Shown here: positions 45,399 to 57,489 of the stretch, one piece after another | Position numbering within the stretch: position 1 is the first letter of the stretch | How the letters are laid out: each line of letters starts with the position of its first letter | Source of the DNA: Saussurea involucrata | Taxonomy: Eukaryota; Streptophyta; Magnoliopsida; Asterales; Asteraceae | NCBI GenBank assembly: GCA_033807775.1 | Contig: CM066312.1 | Location: 32,213,696-32,277,695, forward strand | Direction of reading: 5' to 3' | DNA: 64,000 bases | Notes under the pieces: generated by a model | The model's database searches: none | Seen by the model: the letters and a program-made list of their open reading frames with translations, nothing else | What the model was told of the DNA's origin: nothing | Position numbers and translations under genes: made by a program

Positions 45399-45487
45399 CT
45401 CGGTGGGACCGAGGGCTCGGTGGGACCGAGGAAGTGGATAGAAATGTTGTGTGAACTCGGTGGGACCGAGGGCTCGGTGGGACCGAG
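45399..45487 (+). repeat. Hairpin array in Gypsy-3 5' LTR (2+2 units)
   Basis: Four copies of CTCGGTGGGACCGAG (6-bp stem, GGG loop) at 45399-45413, 45416-45430, 45456-45470 and 45473-45487. They form two pairs around a 25-bp spacer. Confidence 0.95.
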
Positions 45488-45882
45488 GAGTTGAGTACAT
45501 AATTACTTGTATGTGTTTACTTGAATTATGTATCCGTTGTGTTGTTGCTCATGTGCGGATAGGGGTGATGTGCATATAGTTGCTATCTGCGCATGTGATG
45601 GAATTCACTAAGCTTTGTGCTTACCCTTTTCCTATAAATGTGGTTTCAGGTGCTAGTGGCTCCAAGGCGTGACGGGTACACACTGGCGCGCGTGAAGAGT
45701 TATTACAATTATGAGATTAGAATTATTATTTAAACGATTTATTTCCGATGTTTATTATTAACGAGAATATTTATTATTAAGTTTGCAAACGAAACGGTTT
45801 TGGATATTTAATGAGGTTTCATTTATTAAAATGCTTATTTTTAAAAGTTAAAATTTATTGTAATTTTTGGGACGTTACAACT

Positions 45883-45894
45883 TGGTATCAAAGC
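45883..45894 (+). other. Primer-binding site of Gypsy-3
   Basis: TGGTATCAAAGC, one base different from the usual initiator-Met complement TGGTATCAGAGC, three bases after the LTR. Confidence 0.8.
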
Positions 45895-48800
45895 ACATCT
45901 TGAGCGAATCAAATACATTTCGGTGTGTTTGATCTCAAGTTTGCGGCTATAAAATTTTCTTTAAATTTTTTGGAAAATAAAAGAAAGGAAAATGCGTTTG
46001 AGAAACGGTGATCGAGGGCGCAGTGTGTACAGTCAGCCGGAGCCAAGGGAAAAGGTACAGTACTTAGTGTATGTATTGCTTTCTAGATCATAGGGTATGC
46101 ATGCTAGATTGCCTATGTTGTTTACACTGTACTGTATAATGATTGTTTGCTAGTAGGAATTAATGCTAGTTATAATAGGTTGTTAAGTGAAGGCCCTATA
46201 GGTTGTATGCAGTAAGAATCACATAGCTTTAGAATATTTGATTTAGTTCTATTGCGCAGCTCTTGTTTGAGTCCAACTGTTCTAGGATAGAATCTTGTAT
46301 TCGAATGTCTATTTGATTCATGCTGCATGCGACTGGGTATTCGCGAGGCAACTCGTTATGGCTAATAGGGATTCCGTTGTAGCAAGGGTAGTGGGATGAG
46401 ATGAAATTCCTAGTGAGCTGGGAAGAGTGTTTACATATGAGCATGTATGCTAGATTGCTTTCTAGAACATAGGAGTATGTATGCTAGATTGCTTGGTGCT
46501 TATTACACTGTACTGTATGTTTGTTGCTTGCTAATAGGAGTTTATGCTAGCCTTGATAGGTTGTTAAGTGAATGCACTATAGGTTGTATGCGGTAGGAAC
46601 CGAATAGCCTTAGAATGTCGGATTTAGTTCTATTGCGCAGCTCTTGTTTGAGTCCAACCGTTGTAGGATAGAATCTTATATTCGAATGTCTATCTGGTTT
46701 TTACACTGTGTGCGACTGTGCATTCGCGAGGCGACTCGTCATGACTAGTGGGGATTTCGTCATAGCAAGGGTAGTGGAGTTGGGTGGAATTCCTAGGGAG
46801 CTAGGAAGAGTGTGTACATATGTCGGTGCGGGCATATGTGTATAGTTTTCGGCAAGGAACTACTTGGGCACTTAGGGACGGGACTCGAAACGAGTAAGGA
46901 TAGGTGTGGAAGGTAGTAGTAGAGCTCCTACTATCTGAAGCACAGGATCCGTGCTCGAGCCGGGGAAAGTCACGAGGAATCCAAGGAGTTGAGCGTGAGC
47001 GTTGCTAGTGTGAGTTATTATGTGCTAATAACTCGTTGTAATATCTACCCAGAATAGTCATCACAAGGAGGAACAACAATAGTGAACCTACTAGTACAGG
47101 TGTGTACTTTATTTGCTTGAGGAGATGATCGTTGGGGTAGTGATGAAGGTTCTAAACTAGTAGTCGTTGGAATAGAAATACGATTCTAGTATTAATCCCT
47201 TGGAGTGACGATAAGGATGAGGTTTGTTTTAAGTAGGCCATTTCGGGTCAAGATTGATGATTGTGCTAGAATCATGGGCTTATGGAGCCGACTTTGAATT
47301 GAGGAAAAACCGTAAGGATTATTGGACGTATTTCCCCAACTTTCCTAAGAGATGTAAATGTCCGGATGACGATAGTGGACCGGAGAGATTTGGAGGGGTA
47401 CGAGTCGAGACGTCGAATGCCGACTGAGTCATGCACAAAGTTTATTTTGAAAATAAATTGCTTTAACTAATTCTTGTGTATCCAATCCTTTTATGGATTG
47501 TGTTTTGGAATTTTGGGAAATGTTCAGCACACACGAAATCTCGAATTATGGTTTTGAATGTAGATGAAATCGTTTTATCACGGGAGTTGCAAACTTTGTT
47601 AGAATTTGTTTCATTTCGTAATTTTCCAACGGTTCTTTCGGGTAAGATGATATCCGTGTTTTGTGGTGTTTAAAATGTTGGGCAAGTGACTACGGCTTGT
47701 GATTTTAACATTGGAACTCCTCCACATATGTTAGAGTTGAGACGGAAAGTTACATTCCACGATGTCTGTATAAAACTATTTAAGTGATTTGGTTAAAATA
47801 AGTTTTGTTTTACGGCATGTTGAGTCGTGTGGGTTTAATTTCACGAGGTGCATATCTTATTTGTTTATGTAACCATTTGGGGAAATCTTGGAAATCAATT
47901 TAAAGAACCCCACCTTTTGAGATTTTATGAGGTTTTAGTCGATATTTGCGAATGATGGAAACGGATTGGTTTCTATCTTTAAGTTTGAAACTTGCACGAG
48001 ATCGTTGTGTTTTATCAAAAATATATTTGTAAACCGTTTCATCGTTTTGTATGACTAGCCGACGTGCGTAAAAATTTGTTGGTGAACCTTGTGCCACGAC
48101 ATTTTATGTTTAAAAAGAGAAATTTTGGGGTCAAATGTCGTGGGACTGATTTTGAAATTATGTGCACACTTTTGTCGCACCCGGTGTAAGGTCGAGCGGT
48201 TACTTTAAGTACATGTCATGAGTCAATCCATACTAGAACCGTGACGGTTCATTTTTAAAGAAATTATTTATTTCGCTTTGCGTTTTGTGAGTAAACTGAG
48301 CTGCAGTGGAATGATTTTTAACATGATTTTCATATGTTGGACGAGCGTGTCCATTTTTGCGTAACTACCGACCTGGTAATAGTAGTTTTACTGCATACGA
48401 TCTTTTTGAGATGAAAAATCTTGACGTTGAAAATATTTTGTAAATGATTTTGTAAACCATTTGGGAAATGCGCTTTTAAGTGTTATGTGTCATTCTGAGA
48501 ATTTTAAGGGTGTGAGTCCTTTTGGAAAACTCTTTTGTTTAACCCGTGTTGAGTTTGGGACTAAAGTTGATGTTAGAGTATTGCTTGCTTAAACTTTATT
48601 TAAACGCGTTTTTGACCGACTCATGGGTCTAGCAAGCGTGGAGCATTTTGCTCGGTTTTGACTTTGAGATAGTCATGGGTCATTTGCACGGTTTTAATGG
48701 CTTGATGGGGATTCTTGTTGATGGGTTGTTTTGTTGTACAGTTTTTCATTTATTGCACGTTGAGTATTTACATGTTTGGGTGAGTGAGTCATTCCGGGAT

Positions 48801-49807
48801 AGGCATGTTGTTGGTAGACTATTTTGCATTGGATCCTTGGTCACGTCAGTCAGTCGTTGGTAATGGTCGGTTGGGTATCTCGGGGTGGGACCCCGGTATT
48901 CATGTGTTATGACCTGGACTTTCCAGTAGGCACTGGGAGGATATAGTCTTGGGCGCTTACCTGGGAGGTAGTTCCGATGTGCCGGGCCTTGAGATGTACC
49001 TGGGAGGTAGACGCTAAGGTGTATCTTGATACGGTGTAACTAGGCTTCGTAGAGCGAGTGTGGAGGATAAGTAGACGGTGGAAGGTTGGGTATTCCACGC
49101 GTGTTGGTACTGTAGGCCGAATAGTATCGGTTAAGGGAATGATGTCCTTTGTAATTAAGAGCATAAATGCGCAGTAACCTTTTTGAGGTAAGTAGTATAT
49201 TTAGGTGTCGACTTTTGGGCTTGAGGCCAAACACCTTTAGTGTAATCGGAGGTTTGTAGCCGATTTTAAGGCAATTATGGTGATGGTAGTAGTAACCCTG
49301 AGATGCTTAATTGTGATGAATGGTTATGGTGAAATGACCTTCGTGGGTGATTATAATTTACTGGTTTGATAATTGTATGAAATAAATTTTGTGAGTTTAT
49401 TAGAACTCGTGGAAGTTAATTGACAGATAATGGTAGGAATGATCGGATTCGAGTATCCAGTGGGGAATATTGGTGAGCACCTTTAGAATGGTTAGAGCTT
49501 GAAATTTGAATCGGGATGCATGGAACATCTAAGGTTGGGAGGCAATCGAAGTCGTTTAACTAGGAATGATTCCAGTTGTTGGAGTGTTCTTCCGATCATG
49601 ATTTCGGTGTTCTTGAAGGAGTTTTGTTGGTAAGAAAAGTATTCGAGAAATTTTTGGACGGTGTGAGAAATTTAGATTCCAGATAGTGAAAGTCCAGTGG
49701 CAAGACAGAAAGGGTTCCGAGTGGACTTGGGAACCCGAAGTTGAGATGCGGTGGAACTATCCGGAGCTATTCGTGGGCAGAGACTTCGAGGACGAAGTCT
49801 AATCCAA
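45895..49807 (+). other. Gypsy-3 interior: no intact gene
   Basis: A short frame opens with an ATG at 45992 (Arg-rich start, about 30 codons), which may be the remnant of gag. Then comes a 379-bp tandem duplication (46075-46822), and the rest to about 49600 shows no domain that can be recognised on either strand. At about 49690-49802 the gypsy pol C-terminus is readable (VKVQWQDRKGSEWTWEPE, MRWNYPELF), ending in TAA just before the polypurine tract. Other short frames look like chance. Confidence 0.7.
46075..46822 (+). repeat. Tandem duplication (379 bp period) in Gypsy-3 interior
   Basis: 46075-46453 and 46454-46822 align along their length with scattered differences; both begin ATTGCTTTCTAGA and both contain TTCTATTGCGCAGCTCTTGT. 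Confidence 0.9.
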
Positions 49808-49819
49808 GCGGGGGAGTGT

Positions 49820-51656
49820 TGTGAAGCCCGTGTTCCGGTATGTGTTATTTTATAAATTTTAAATTTTCGTTATCGTAGTTTCGTTATTGGGATTAGACGG
49901 GAGTTAGCGAGTTAGACCAAAAACGGAAAAAATGGGAAACTTTAAGTTAATTAGCAAAGAGATTATAAGATAGGGACCAAAAATGTCATTTGTGCATTTT
50001 AACTTTTAGGGTTGCATGGGATCGGTATTAGAAACCGACCCCCTCCCCTCTAACTCTCTTCTTGGCCGTGAACTCAAGAAAGCACCACTCAAACCCTACC
50101 TTTCTTCTCCTTCTTGCATCACCACCGAACCCCCTAGCCGCCGCCGTCGTGTTGCTTGCCGGCGTGATCGAAGAGCATCGAGAGAGAGAGAGCGGCGAAG
50201 AGAGAGAGAACGACGACGAGAGAGAGAGAGCGGCGAAGAGAGAGAGAGGAGTTTGGTCGTGGTTGCCGCGAGTCGTCATCGAGGTAAGGTTCTCCCCCCT
50301 TTCGTTATGGTTTCTTTTCGTTGGTTTCGTCGGGGTGCAGTCAAACCACCACCGCCGGCGGCGGCTGCCGCCGCTGACCGCCACTGCTTGGGGCGGCCAT
50401 GGGTGGTGTGGTGTGTTCTTTAGTCGAAAGCCCCCAAGCCAAGTGAGGAATTGCGGGTCTGTTTGGATTAAGTCTTGGCTTAAGAGAAGGTTAAGCCAAG
50501 TTATCATTTTATGTGATCAATATCGCTTCTGTCCAGTTCGTATTTCGCCCATAACTTTCTCGTCGTAGCTCGGTTTGAGTCGAATCCGGTACCCACGGTT
50601 CACATTCTGTGTCGGGCACACTTTTCGTGTTTTAGCGGAAGTCTGGTTCGGCCTATAACTAGGCGTAAAATGGCTGTTTGTACAGCAGGTCTGAATATGA
50701 CAGTTTCGCGTCCTGTTTTTAGAAAATTCGTATTAAATTGTAGGAAAATCGTTAGAACGTGTACGGTATGTCCCTGGAACCCTAAGTCATGGAAATAACT
50801 GATTATGGAATAATAATTCTGGGTTGATGAGTTTAAGAGGGGCTAAACAGGTCCCGAACAGACCTGTAAATCTTAGAGTAAAAGCTGGATTTTTCGTGTG
50901 TAAGCTTATAGTTGTGACTTTGGGCTAGGACTTCGTTGTGACGTTTGATATCACTTATTTAGGTGGAAAAAGGTGAGTTGGTGTTGGCCGGCTCGTTTTT
51001 CTGTTGAGGACATCTACTTTGCGTTTGAGGTGAGTTCTCTCACTGTGTAGTTAGGGATTGTATGCATGTTATAGTAGTTTGTATGTACTACTGTCTTTGT
51101 GGTGTGAACTAGTTGTTTGTGGTGCGTAATATTTGATTGGTTTAAATGCTTAGTATAAATGTGTAATACGTACATCTCGGTGGGACCGAGGAAGTGGATA
51201 GAAATGTTGTGTGAACTCGGTGGGACCGAGGGCTCGGTGGGACCGAGGGCTCGGTGGGACCGAGGAGTTGAGTACATAATTACTTGTATGTGTTTACTTG
51301 AATTATGTATCCGTTGTGTTGTTGCTCATGTGCGGATAGGGGTGATGTGCATATAGTTGCTATATGCGCATGTGATGGAATTCACTAAGCTTTGTGCTTA
51401 CCCTTTTCCTATAAATGTGGTTTCAGGTGCTAGTGGCTCCAAGGCGTGACGGGTACACACTGGCGCGCGTGAAGAGTTATTACAATTATGAGATTAGAAT
51501 TATTATTTAAACGATTTATTTCCGCTGTTTATTATTAACGAGAATATTTACTATTAAGTTTGCAAACGAAACGGTTTTGGATATTTAATGAGGTTTCATT
51601 TATTAAAATGCTTATTTTTAAAAGTTAAAATTTATTGTAATTTTTGGGACGTTACA
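49820..51656 (+). repeat. Gypsy-3 3' LTR (1837 bp)
   Basis: Nearly identical to 44052-45879. The GA-rich repeat is at 50179-50251. The hairpin units are arranged 1+3: 51176-51190, then 51216-51230, 51233-51247 and 51250-51264. Confidence 0.95.
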
Positions 51657-53345
51657 GAACGATCAGTGGTTGATTCTAGATTATCAGCTTTGTAACCAAG
51701 ACCACGTTTATCACTCAGGGGAATCTGAGACTTAATTATCTCAGTGATCTTTGTTGAAGAATTACACCATCCTTCAACAGTAGCTGTTTCAGCTCTTAAT
51801 GCAGCGATAGCTTCTTCGCGCTCGATTTTGACTAGCTGATTTAAATGCACTTGATCTTTAAAGTCTTCTTCAATTTTAGAAAGATTTTCTATTTGAAGGT
51901 GACAGTTTTTAAGCTGTTCAGTGAGATCAAGGTTTTGATTTTCAACTATAGTTTTGCCATTCGTGGCTTCATATAAACTTCTAGTCAAGAGATCGATTTT
52001 ACGAAGACTATCAGCTTCATCAATATTTGCAATATTTGTAAAGAAGGAAGGTGATACCAGAATAGCAGAGGTTGAAGTGGAGGGTATGTCTGAACTTTCT
52101 TCCTAATCTTCAATCTTGGCCATAAGACAAAGATTGGCTTCATCATCTTCAGAGTCAGATGATGATTCTTCTTCATCAGAGGCAGCCCAATCATAGTTGG
52201 CCATCAGGCCTTTGCCTTTCTTCTTGAAGCTTTTCAGCTTCGCATACTTTTCTTTCAGCTTGGCATATTTGTCATCTTTATTCCTGGGAATAAAGGATTT
52301 CTTGGGAAACACTGAGTTTCTCGAAACTTTCTTAGACCTGCACTCGTTAGCGAAATGTCCTATCTTTTCGCAGTTAAAACAAGTAGCAGTAGCCTTATCA
52401 ACAGAAGCTGACGATCTTGGCTTGTCAGTAATGGAAAGGGGTTTGTTCTTTCTGAACATTTTCTTTTTGGCGAATCTCCTAAACTTTTTAGTGAGGAGAG
52501 CCAAAGATTCATCATCATCTGAAGAGTCAGATTCTGATGACCTTTCAGAGTTACTTTCTAACTCAGTGATAGTGACCAAGGGTCGCTGAGTAGAAGGTTC
52601 CTTTGAGATTAAAGCAACAGGGGTGCTTTTGGAATCTTTTACAAGATTCTTCTTAAGATGACTCGATTGCTCATGATTCAGCATCGTTCCATATAAGGTA
52701 GCAAGGGTCATTGATCTTAGATCCTTTGACAGCTTGAGACACATAGAATAACTGTCCCAGCTTTCATGTAAACATTCTAAAAACTTTGTCAGCACTTCAA
52801 AGTTAGAATATTCCTTACCAACAGTTTTTAGATCTATTAATAAACAGTTAAAACGTTGGTGAACTTCAGAGAGTTTCATTCTTACCATAGATGAAACTTT
52901 CGTACTGTCTTACCAGGTTGATCTTTCGAGAGTCCTGGACTTCAGAAGTACCTTCATACTGAACACATATTGTGTCCCACATAGCTTTTGAGGTTTTCAG
53001 GTTCATGACGGGATGGTAGACTTCGTCAGGAAGAGCCATGGATAGTATGGATCTGGCTTTTGTGTCGATAGCCACTTTCTTCTTATCTTCGTCAGTCCAC
53101 ATATGAACTTCCTTTGGTATCAGCCTTTCTGGAATAGCAGGTCTATTCTCAGCGGCTGGTCCTGCAGCATCAATTCTTACAAGAATATATGGGCCGTTTT
53201 CAAGATAATAAGGCATACTAGGGTCTACACCTTCTAAGAAGAGAATCATCCTATTTTTCCATAGATTAAAATTATCTCTAGAGAATCTAGGGGGTTTTGC
53301 AAGAGAACCATTGTCGATATAGTTTGTGTTTGTGTTGGTGGCCAT
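51657..53345 (-). pseudogene. gag: Copia-3 gag, N-terminal part
   Basis: The ATG at 53345-53343 opens the same gag as Copia-2 (PPRFSRDNFNLWKNRM). A one-base frameshift near 52880, a TAG near 52102 and the Gypsy-3 insertion break it. The first zinc knuckle is intact (CFNCEKIGHFANEC, about 52384-52343). The coiled-coil segment is at 51988-51750. Confidence 0.88.
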
Positions 53346-53413
53346 TTTCAGAAATAGCAAGGAAGAGAAATCTTAGTATAGATTAGATCTTGTTTATTAG
53401 ATTAAACAAATCT

Positions 53414-53425
53414 GCTCTGATACCA
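53414..53425 (-). other. Primer-binding site of Copia-3
   Basis: Minus-strand TGGTATCAGAGC, two bases from the LTR, as in Copia-2. Confidence 0.9.
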
Positions 53426-53427
53426 CT

Positions 53428-54402
53428 TGTTGGTCCCGAAGGGCTATACAGGTTTGTAGAAGGGGGGGGGGGGGGGGGTTGAATACAAACACATATTTTA
53501 CTTTTCTAAATTGTTTATTGATAAATCATTAACAATTTACAGCTTGTTGCGGAAACAAGATTAAGGATAAACCTAAATCTAAACAAGTTGGAACACTAAG
53601 TTTCTTGCACTAAGAAAGAGAAGGAAATTACTAATAATAACCTATCTCAAGATAAGAAGGATGAACTTGTCCAGAGTTAGCAAGTTACTTCAAAATGAAG
53701 TGAGTTCTTCTTCTTATATACTGAATGCATTTAATGCATGGCAGTTTACACTTTACACGTGGCAGCAGCTGATTGGTTGCACGTCATTGACCGTTGTTGA
53801 CAACCTTAGTAGCCGCATATTTGAACAGTGTAGTATCAGAGTGGTTGTACGATTTCAGACAATAAGGAGGTTCTTTTTCTGACATATCGTACGGAGTCGT
53901 GCAAGGGTGGTTAAGAAAAAAGTACTTTGTACGGAGGACTTCATGATCAGCTTTTCGTTGATTCAGCGGTTTATCATTCCATATCAGCGAATGATAAAGT
54001 TCAACGATAGCTGAAGTCTTGTACTTGATACTTCACGTTGAGTGGACAAATCTGAGTCTTCGCTGATCCGCATCAGTTCATTAGGAGACTTGTCGTTGGT
54101 TCTTGAGCTTGATCTTCGACTTCAGCGTAGAACCTATGTTGACGTGAAACTTGTCTTCAGAGATCATAAGTAAACAACTAACTTATCAGCGATCACCATA
54201 AGGACTGAAGAGACTCAGAGTATCATGGTGAACAGTGTTCGCTGAATGCTTAATCTAAAGAGCGAGAGTTCCTATCAGCGGTACTGTAAGATCTTAGTAC
54301 TTATCAGCGATAGTGAAACTCTGATACATATTGTTTACTTACAATTTTCACTAAGTATATAAGAGAGGGTCATTATCAAATCACTGAGGGTTTGGATCAA
54401 CA
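53428..54402 (-). repeat. Copia-3 right LTR (5' LTR of the minus element, 975 bp)
   Basis: Plus-strand ends are TGTTGGTCC and GGATCAACA. A 17-G run is at 53462-53478. The minus-strand promoter box TATATAAG is at 53720-53713. It is closer to the Copia-2 LTR than to its own partner at 33764-34712. Confidence 0.9.
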
Positions 54403-55898
54403 GATTACTTTGTTATCCTTGTCACAAAGCTGACTGATGCTTAGAAGATTATGCTTCAGCCCTTCAACATATGCGACTCTTCTGAAGGTTGTTGTACCAT
54501 TAGAGAGTACACCAAACCCTCGGGTATGTCCTTTTCCATTTCCACCAAAAGTTACAGAGGGACCCTTCTCTTCTTTGTACTCAGTGAGCAGGTTCTTCAT
54601 ACCAGTCATGTGTCTAGAGCATCCGCTATCGAGATACCAGATACCCTTCTTAACCTGCATTACAAAAGAAGATTAGTTTTTCTTGGGTACCCACTTAACC
54701 ATGTGTACACACTTGTCAGTGGGGGTAGAATATGAAGTGGAAGGTTCAGCAGTCTTCGCAGCATTTGAAGATTCAGCTTTGTCAGTCTTCACTTTGGTTA
54801 TTTTCTTAACCCCAGTGGTCTATTTTGCCTTGGGGGCAATGATCTTCACCTTAGCTATCTTTTCAGCTTGGGTGGCTGTAGGGCACTTACTAGCAATATG
54901 ATTGGTAAGTCCACAATGATAACATTTCCTATAACCAAAAGTAGTTCTAGGACCATTTGCATGATGAGCTTTTGATTTTGAATTAGAAGGACCAGCACCA
55001 AGTAAGCTATTGATTTTTGAAATAGGAGGAACATTTAGTTCTTCGGATTTCTTACCAATGATTTCCACTTTGATTCTAGGAGTAGATCGCTGAATAGATC
55101 CATGCTGAATAAATCCAGAGATAAAGTATCAGCGACTGAGGACACGAAAGTTCCAAATAAGAGCATGGAACGATCAGTGGTTGGTTCTAGAGTATCAGCT
55201 TTGTAACCAAGACCACGTTTGTCACTCAGAGGGATCTGAGACTTGATTATCTCAGTGATCTTTGTTGAGGAATTATACCATCCATCAACAGTAGCCTTTT
55301 CAGCTTTTAATGCAGCGATAGCTTCTTCGCGCTCGATTTTGACTAGCTGATTTAAGTGAACTTGATCTTTAAAATCTTCTTCAATTTTAGAAAGATTTTC
55401 TTTTTTAAGGTGACAGTTTTTAAGCTGTTCAGCGAGATCAAGGTTTTGATTTTCAACTACAGTTTTGCCATTCATGGCTTCATATAAACTTCTAGTCAAG
55501 AGATCGATCTTTCGAAAACTATCAGCTTCATCAATATTTGCAATATTGGTAAAGAAGGAAGGTGATACCTTAGTAGCAGAGGTTGAAGTAGAGAGAATGT
55601 CAGAGTTGTCTTCCTCTTCTTCAAGTTTGGCCATGAGACATAGATTGGCTTCATCATCATCTTCAGAGTCAGATGATTCTTCTTCGTCAGAGGCAACCCA
55701 ATCATAGTCAGCCATGAGGCTTTGCCTTTCTTCTTAAAGGTTTTCATCTTTGAATACCTTTCTTTCAGCTTTTTGTATTTTTCATCTCTAGTCCTGTGAG
55801 TAAAGTTTTTCTTGGGAAAAGCTGAGGGTCTAGAGACTTTCTTTGACCTGCACTCGCTAGCAAAATGTCCTATCTTTTCACAGTTATAGCAAGTAGCA
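54403..55898 (-). pseudogene. Copia-4: gag C-terminal and protease fragment of a Copia-2-like element
   Basis: On the minus strand, gag runs from the first zinc knuckle (truncated at 55898, CYNCEKIGHFASEC) through the coiled coil (about 55560-55250) to the TAA at 54675-54673. It is followed in frame by the protease start with an intact DSGCSRHMTG block (about 54630-54601), and is cut at 54403 just after SQLCDKDNKVI. Frameshifts lie near 55730 and between 54900 and 54800. About 70 codons are missing near 55130 compared with Copia-2. The second zinc knuckle CYHCGLTNHIASKC is intact. No LTR belongs to it in the window. Confidence 0.88.
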
Positions 55899-57489
55899 TG
55901 TGACAACTGTCAAATTTACACCTCAGGTTAGAACTACACTGGATACCTCATTTTCTCATGACATTGTTCACACCGTGCAATTTTAGCAGTAAACGCGGTA
56001 CGATAGGAAAATTCGAGAAATTTTTGCCTAAGAAATCCTTGAATTAGGAAAATTATCCATAAATCTCATAAAATGCCAATTTAACCTACATTTATACTAC
56101 TAATATTTATGTAGTTGATAATTTATGTATTTCAATCATATTATATATAAATACTTTATTTTATATATAATTACTTTGTATTTTAATTATTAAGAAAATA
56201 CTTGTATTTTAAATTTTAATCAAAAAGACAAGATTTGACAATTTATTTTTATCACACCCCCCCCCACCTTGAGAACCCCCCCCCCCCCCTCTCTACTCCA
56301 TATGTAGCAACTAACATCTCCTTCTCATTCATTGTCTCATCTCACTCTCTCACTAAAAGAATACTTGCAATTCATTCTCTCTCCATCTTCAAATATTCAT
56401 CTTCATCTTCATCAAGATCTTCAAATCTTCATCCCAACTCCAGCCCCAAAATCATATTTCTTCAAAAGTTCAAGATAATCAAAGGTAAAAACAAGTGTGT
56501 TGGGTGAAATCCACACACACTCCTTTAAATCTTTTTCAACTTTCTTGCATTTTATGAATGTTCTTCATCTTTTCTACACTTTCTTTATATTTTTAAAAAC
56601 CATCTTTACTATGTCTTAATGTTTGTAGATTTACCATCATAACATCTTTTGTTAGTAGAAAGATGGTGAATCCAAAATCAAACCTAAGTTAAGACCAAAG
56701 ATGAACATTTTAAACACATGCATGTAGTTTTCTTGAGAAATCCATCATCTTTTATTCAAGAGTTTTATGAATAAGTCTTTGAAACCCACTAAAAACATTC
56801 TTAAACAAACATGCATGAGCTAAAGATGCACAATTTTAAGTTGCATGTTGATGTTCTTGGCAAGAACATCAACCTTTTCTAAAATGAGTCTTTTACAAGA
56901 ATTTATAAAAGTTGAGTTGATAGGTAACTTGCATGTATTTTAAATGGATTAAAAATGTGTTTTGGGAACTGAAAATAAGTGTATGGAAGAGGGTCAAATC
57001 GGATTGTGCATGCAAAGGAATTAGAATTTTGGTTAATAAGTCAACATGTGAGCACATGCACAAAGTGTGGTTTTGACAGATTACTGCCAAATTCCACACC
57101 CCACTTCAAAGGGTCATATCTCACTCAATATAACTCCAAATGGAGTATTTCTTTTTCTGAAAATCATTTTTATGTGTTAAGATTCAAACCCAAGTGGTTT
57201 CACTCAAAAAATCAAAGAATGTATTTACCAAACAGTCCTCACAAAATCCGTGCACAAACAGCAAAGTCTTCTGTCGAGTTTTTCGTCGTATATTATTTCA
57301 TGTACTTAGACTCTTCCAATAATTATGAAACTTATGCCAAAAGTTTCCTAACTCATTGAACTACCTGGACATAAAATTTCATGACCAAATTATACCTGGA
57401 AGTTACCCAAAGTTGGACACAAAGTGACATCAAATTCTGGATAGCAAAGGACAAATTATTATTATTATTAAGGACTAACTTCTAATCCC

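Larger units (their letters stand above)
44052..45879 (+). repeat. Gypsy-3 5' LTR (1828 bp)
   Basis: It starts TGTGAAGCCCG and ends GGGACGTTACA. It contains a GA-rich repeat (44413-44488) and four hairpin units (45399-45487). Compared with the 3' LTR it lacks about 17 bp near 44783 and differs in repeat counts and a few bases. Confidence 0.95.
44052..51656 (+). mobile_element. Gypsy-3: young non-autonomous Ty3/gypsy element (7.6 kb)
   Basis: It has two long, nearly identical LTRs (44052-45879 and 49820-51656), a perfect target duplication, a primer site (45883-45894) and a polypurine tract (49808-49816). The 3.9-kb interior has no protease, RT or integrase, only a pol C-terminal remnant before the polypurine tract. 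It must therefore have moved with enzymes from a related element. It interrupts the Copia-3 gag. Confidence 0.92.
33764..54402 (-). mobile_element. Copia-3: decayed SIRE-like copia, hosting Gypsy-3
   Basis: Minus-strand order: LTR 54402-53428, primer site 53425-53414, gag 53345-51657 and 44051-43340 (split by Gypsy-3), in-frame TAA, pol to 40053, leader with promoter and intron, env-like gene 39071-34981 with its intron, polypurine tract, LTR 34712-33764. It is the same family as Copia-2, with all parts in the same order, but with many stops and frameshifts. The two LTRs are visibly unequal and the flanks (ATATC on the left, GATTA on the right) do not form a target duplication, so the element may be a recombinant. 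Confidence 0.88.

Noticed and set aside
47476..49234. Several 60-85 codon frames in the Gypsy-3 interior
   Set aside because: Short, without motifs, without conserved neighbours, and at the density expected by chance.
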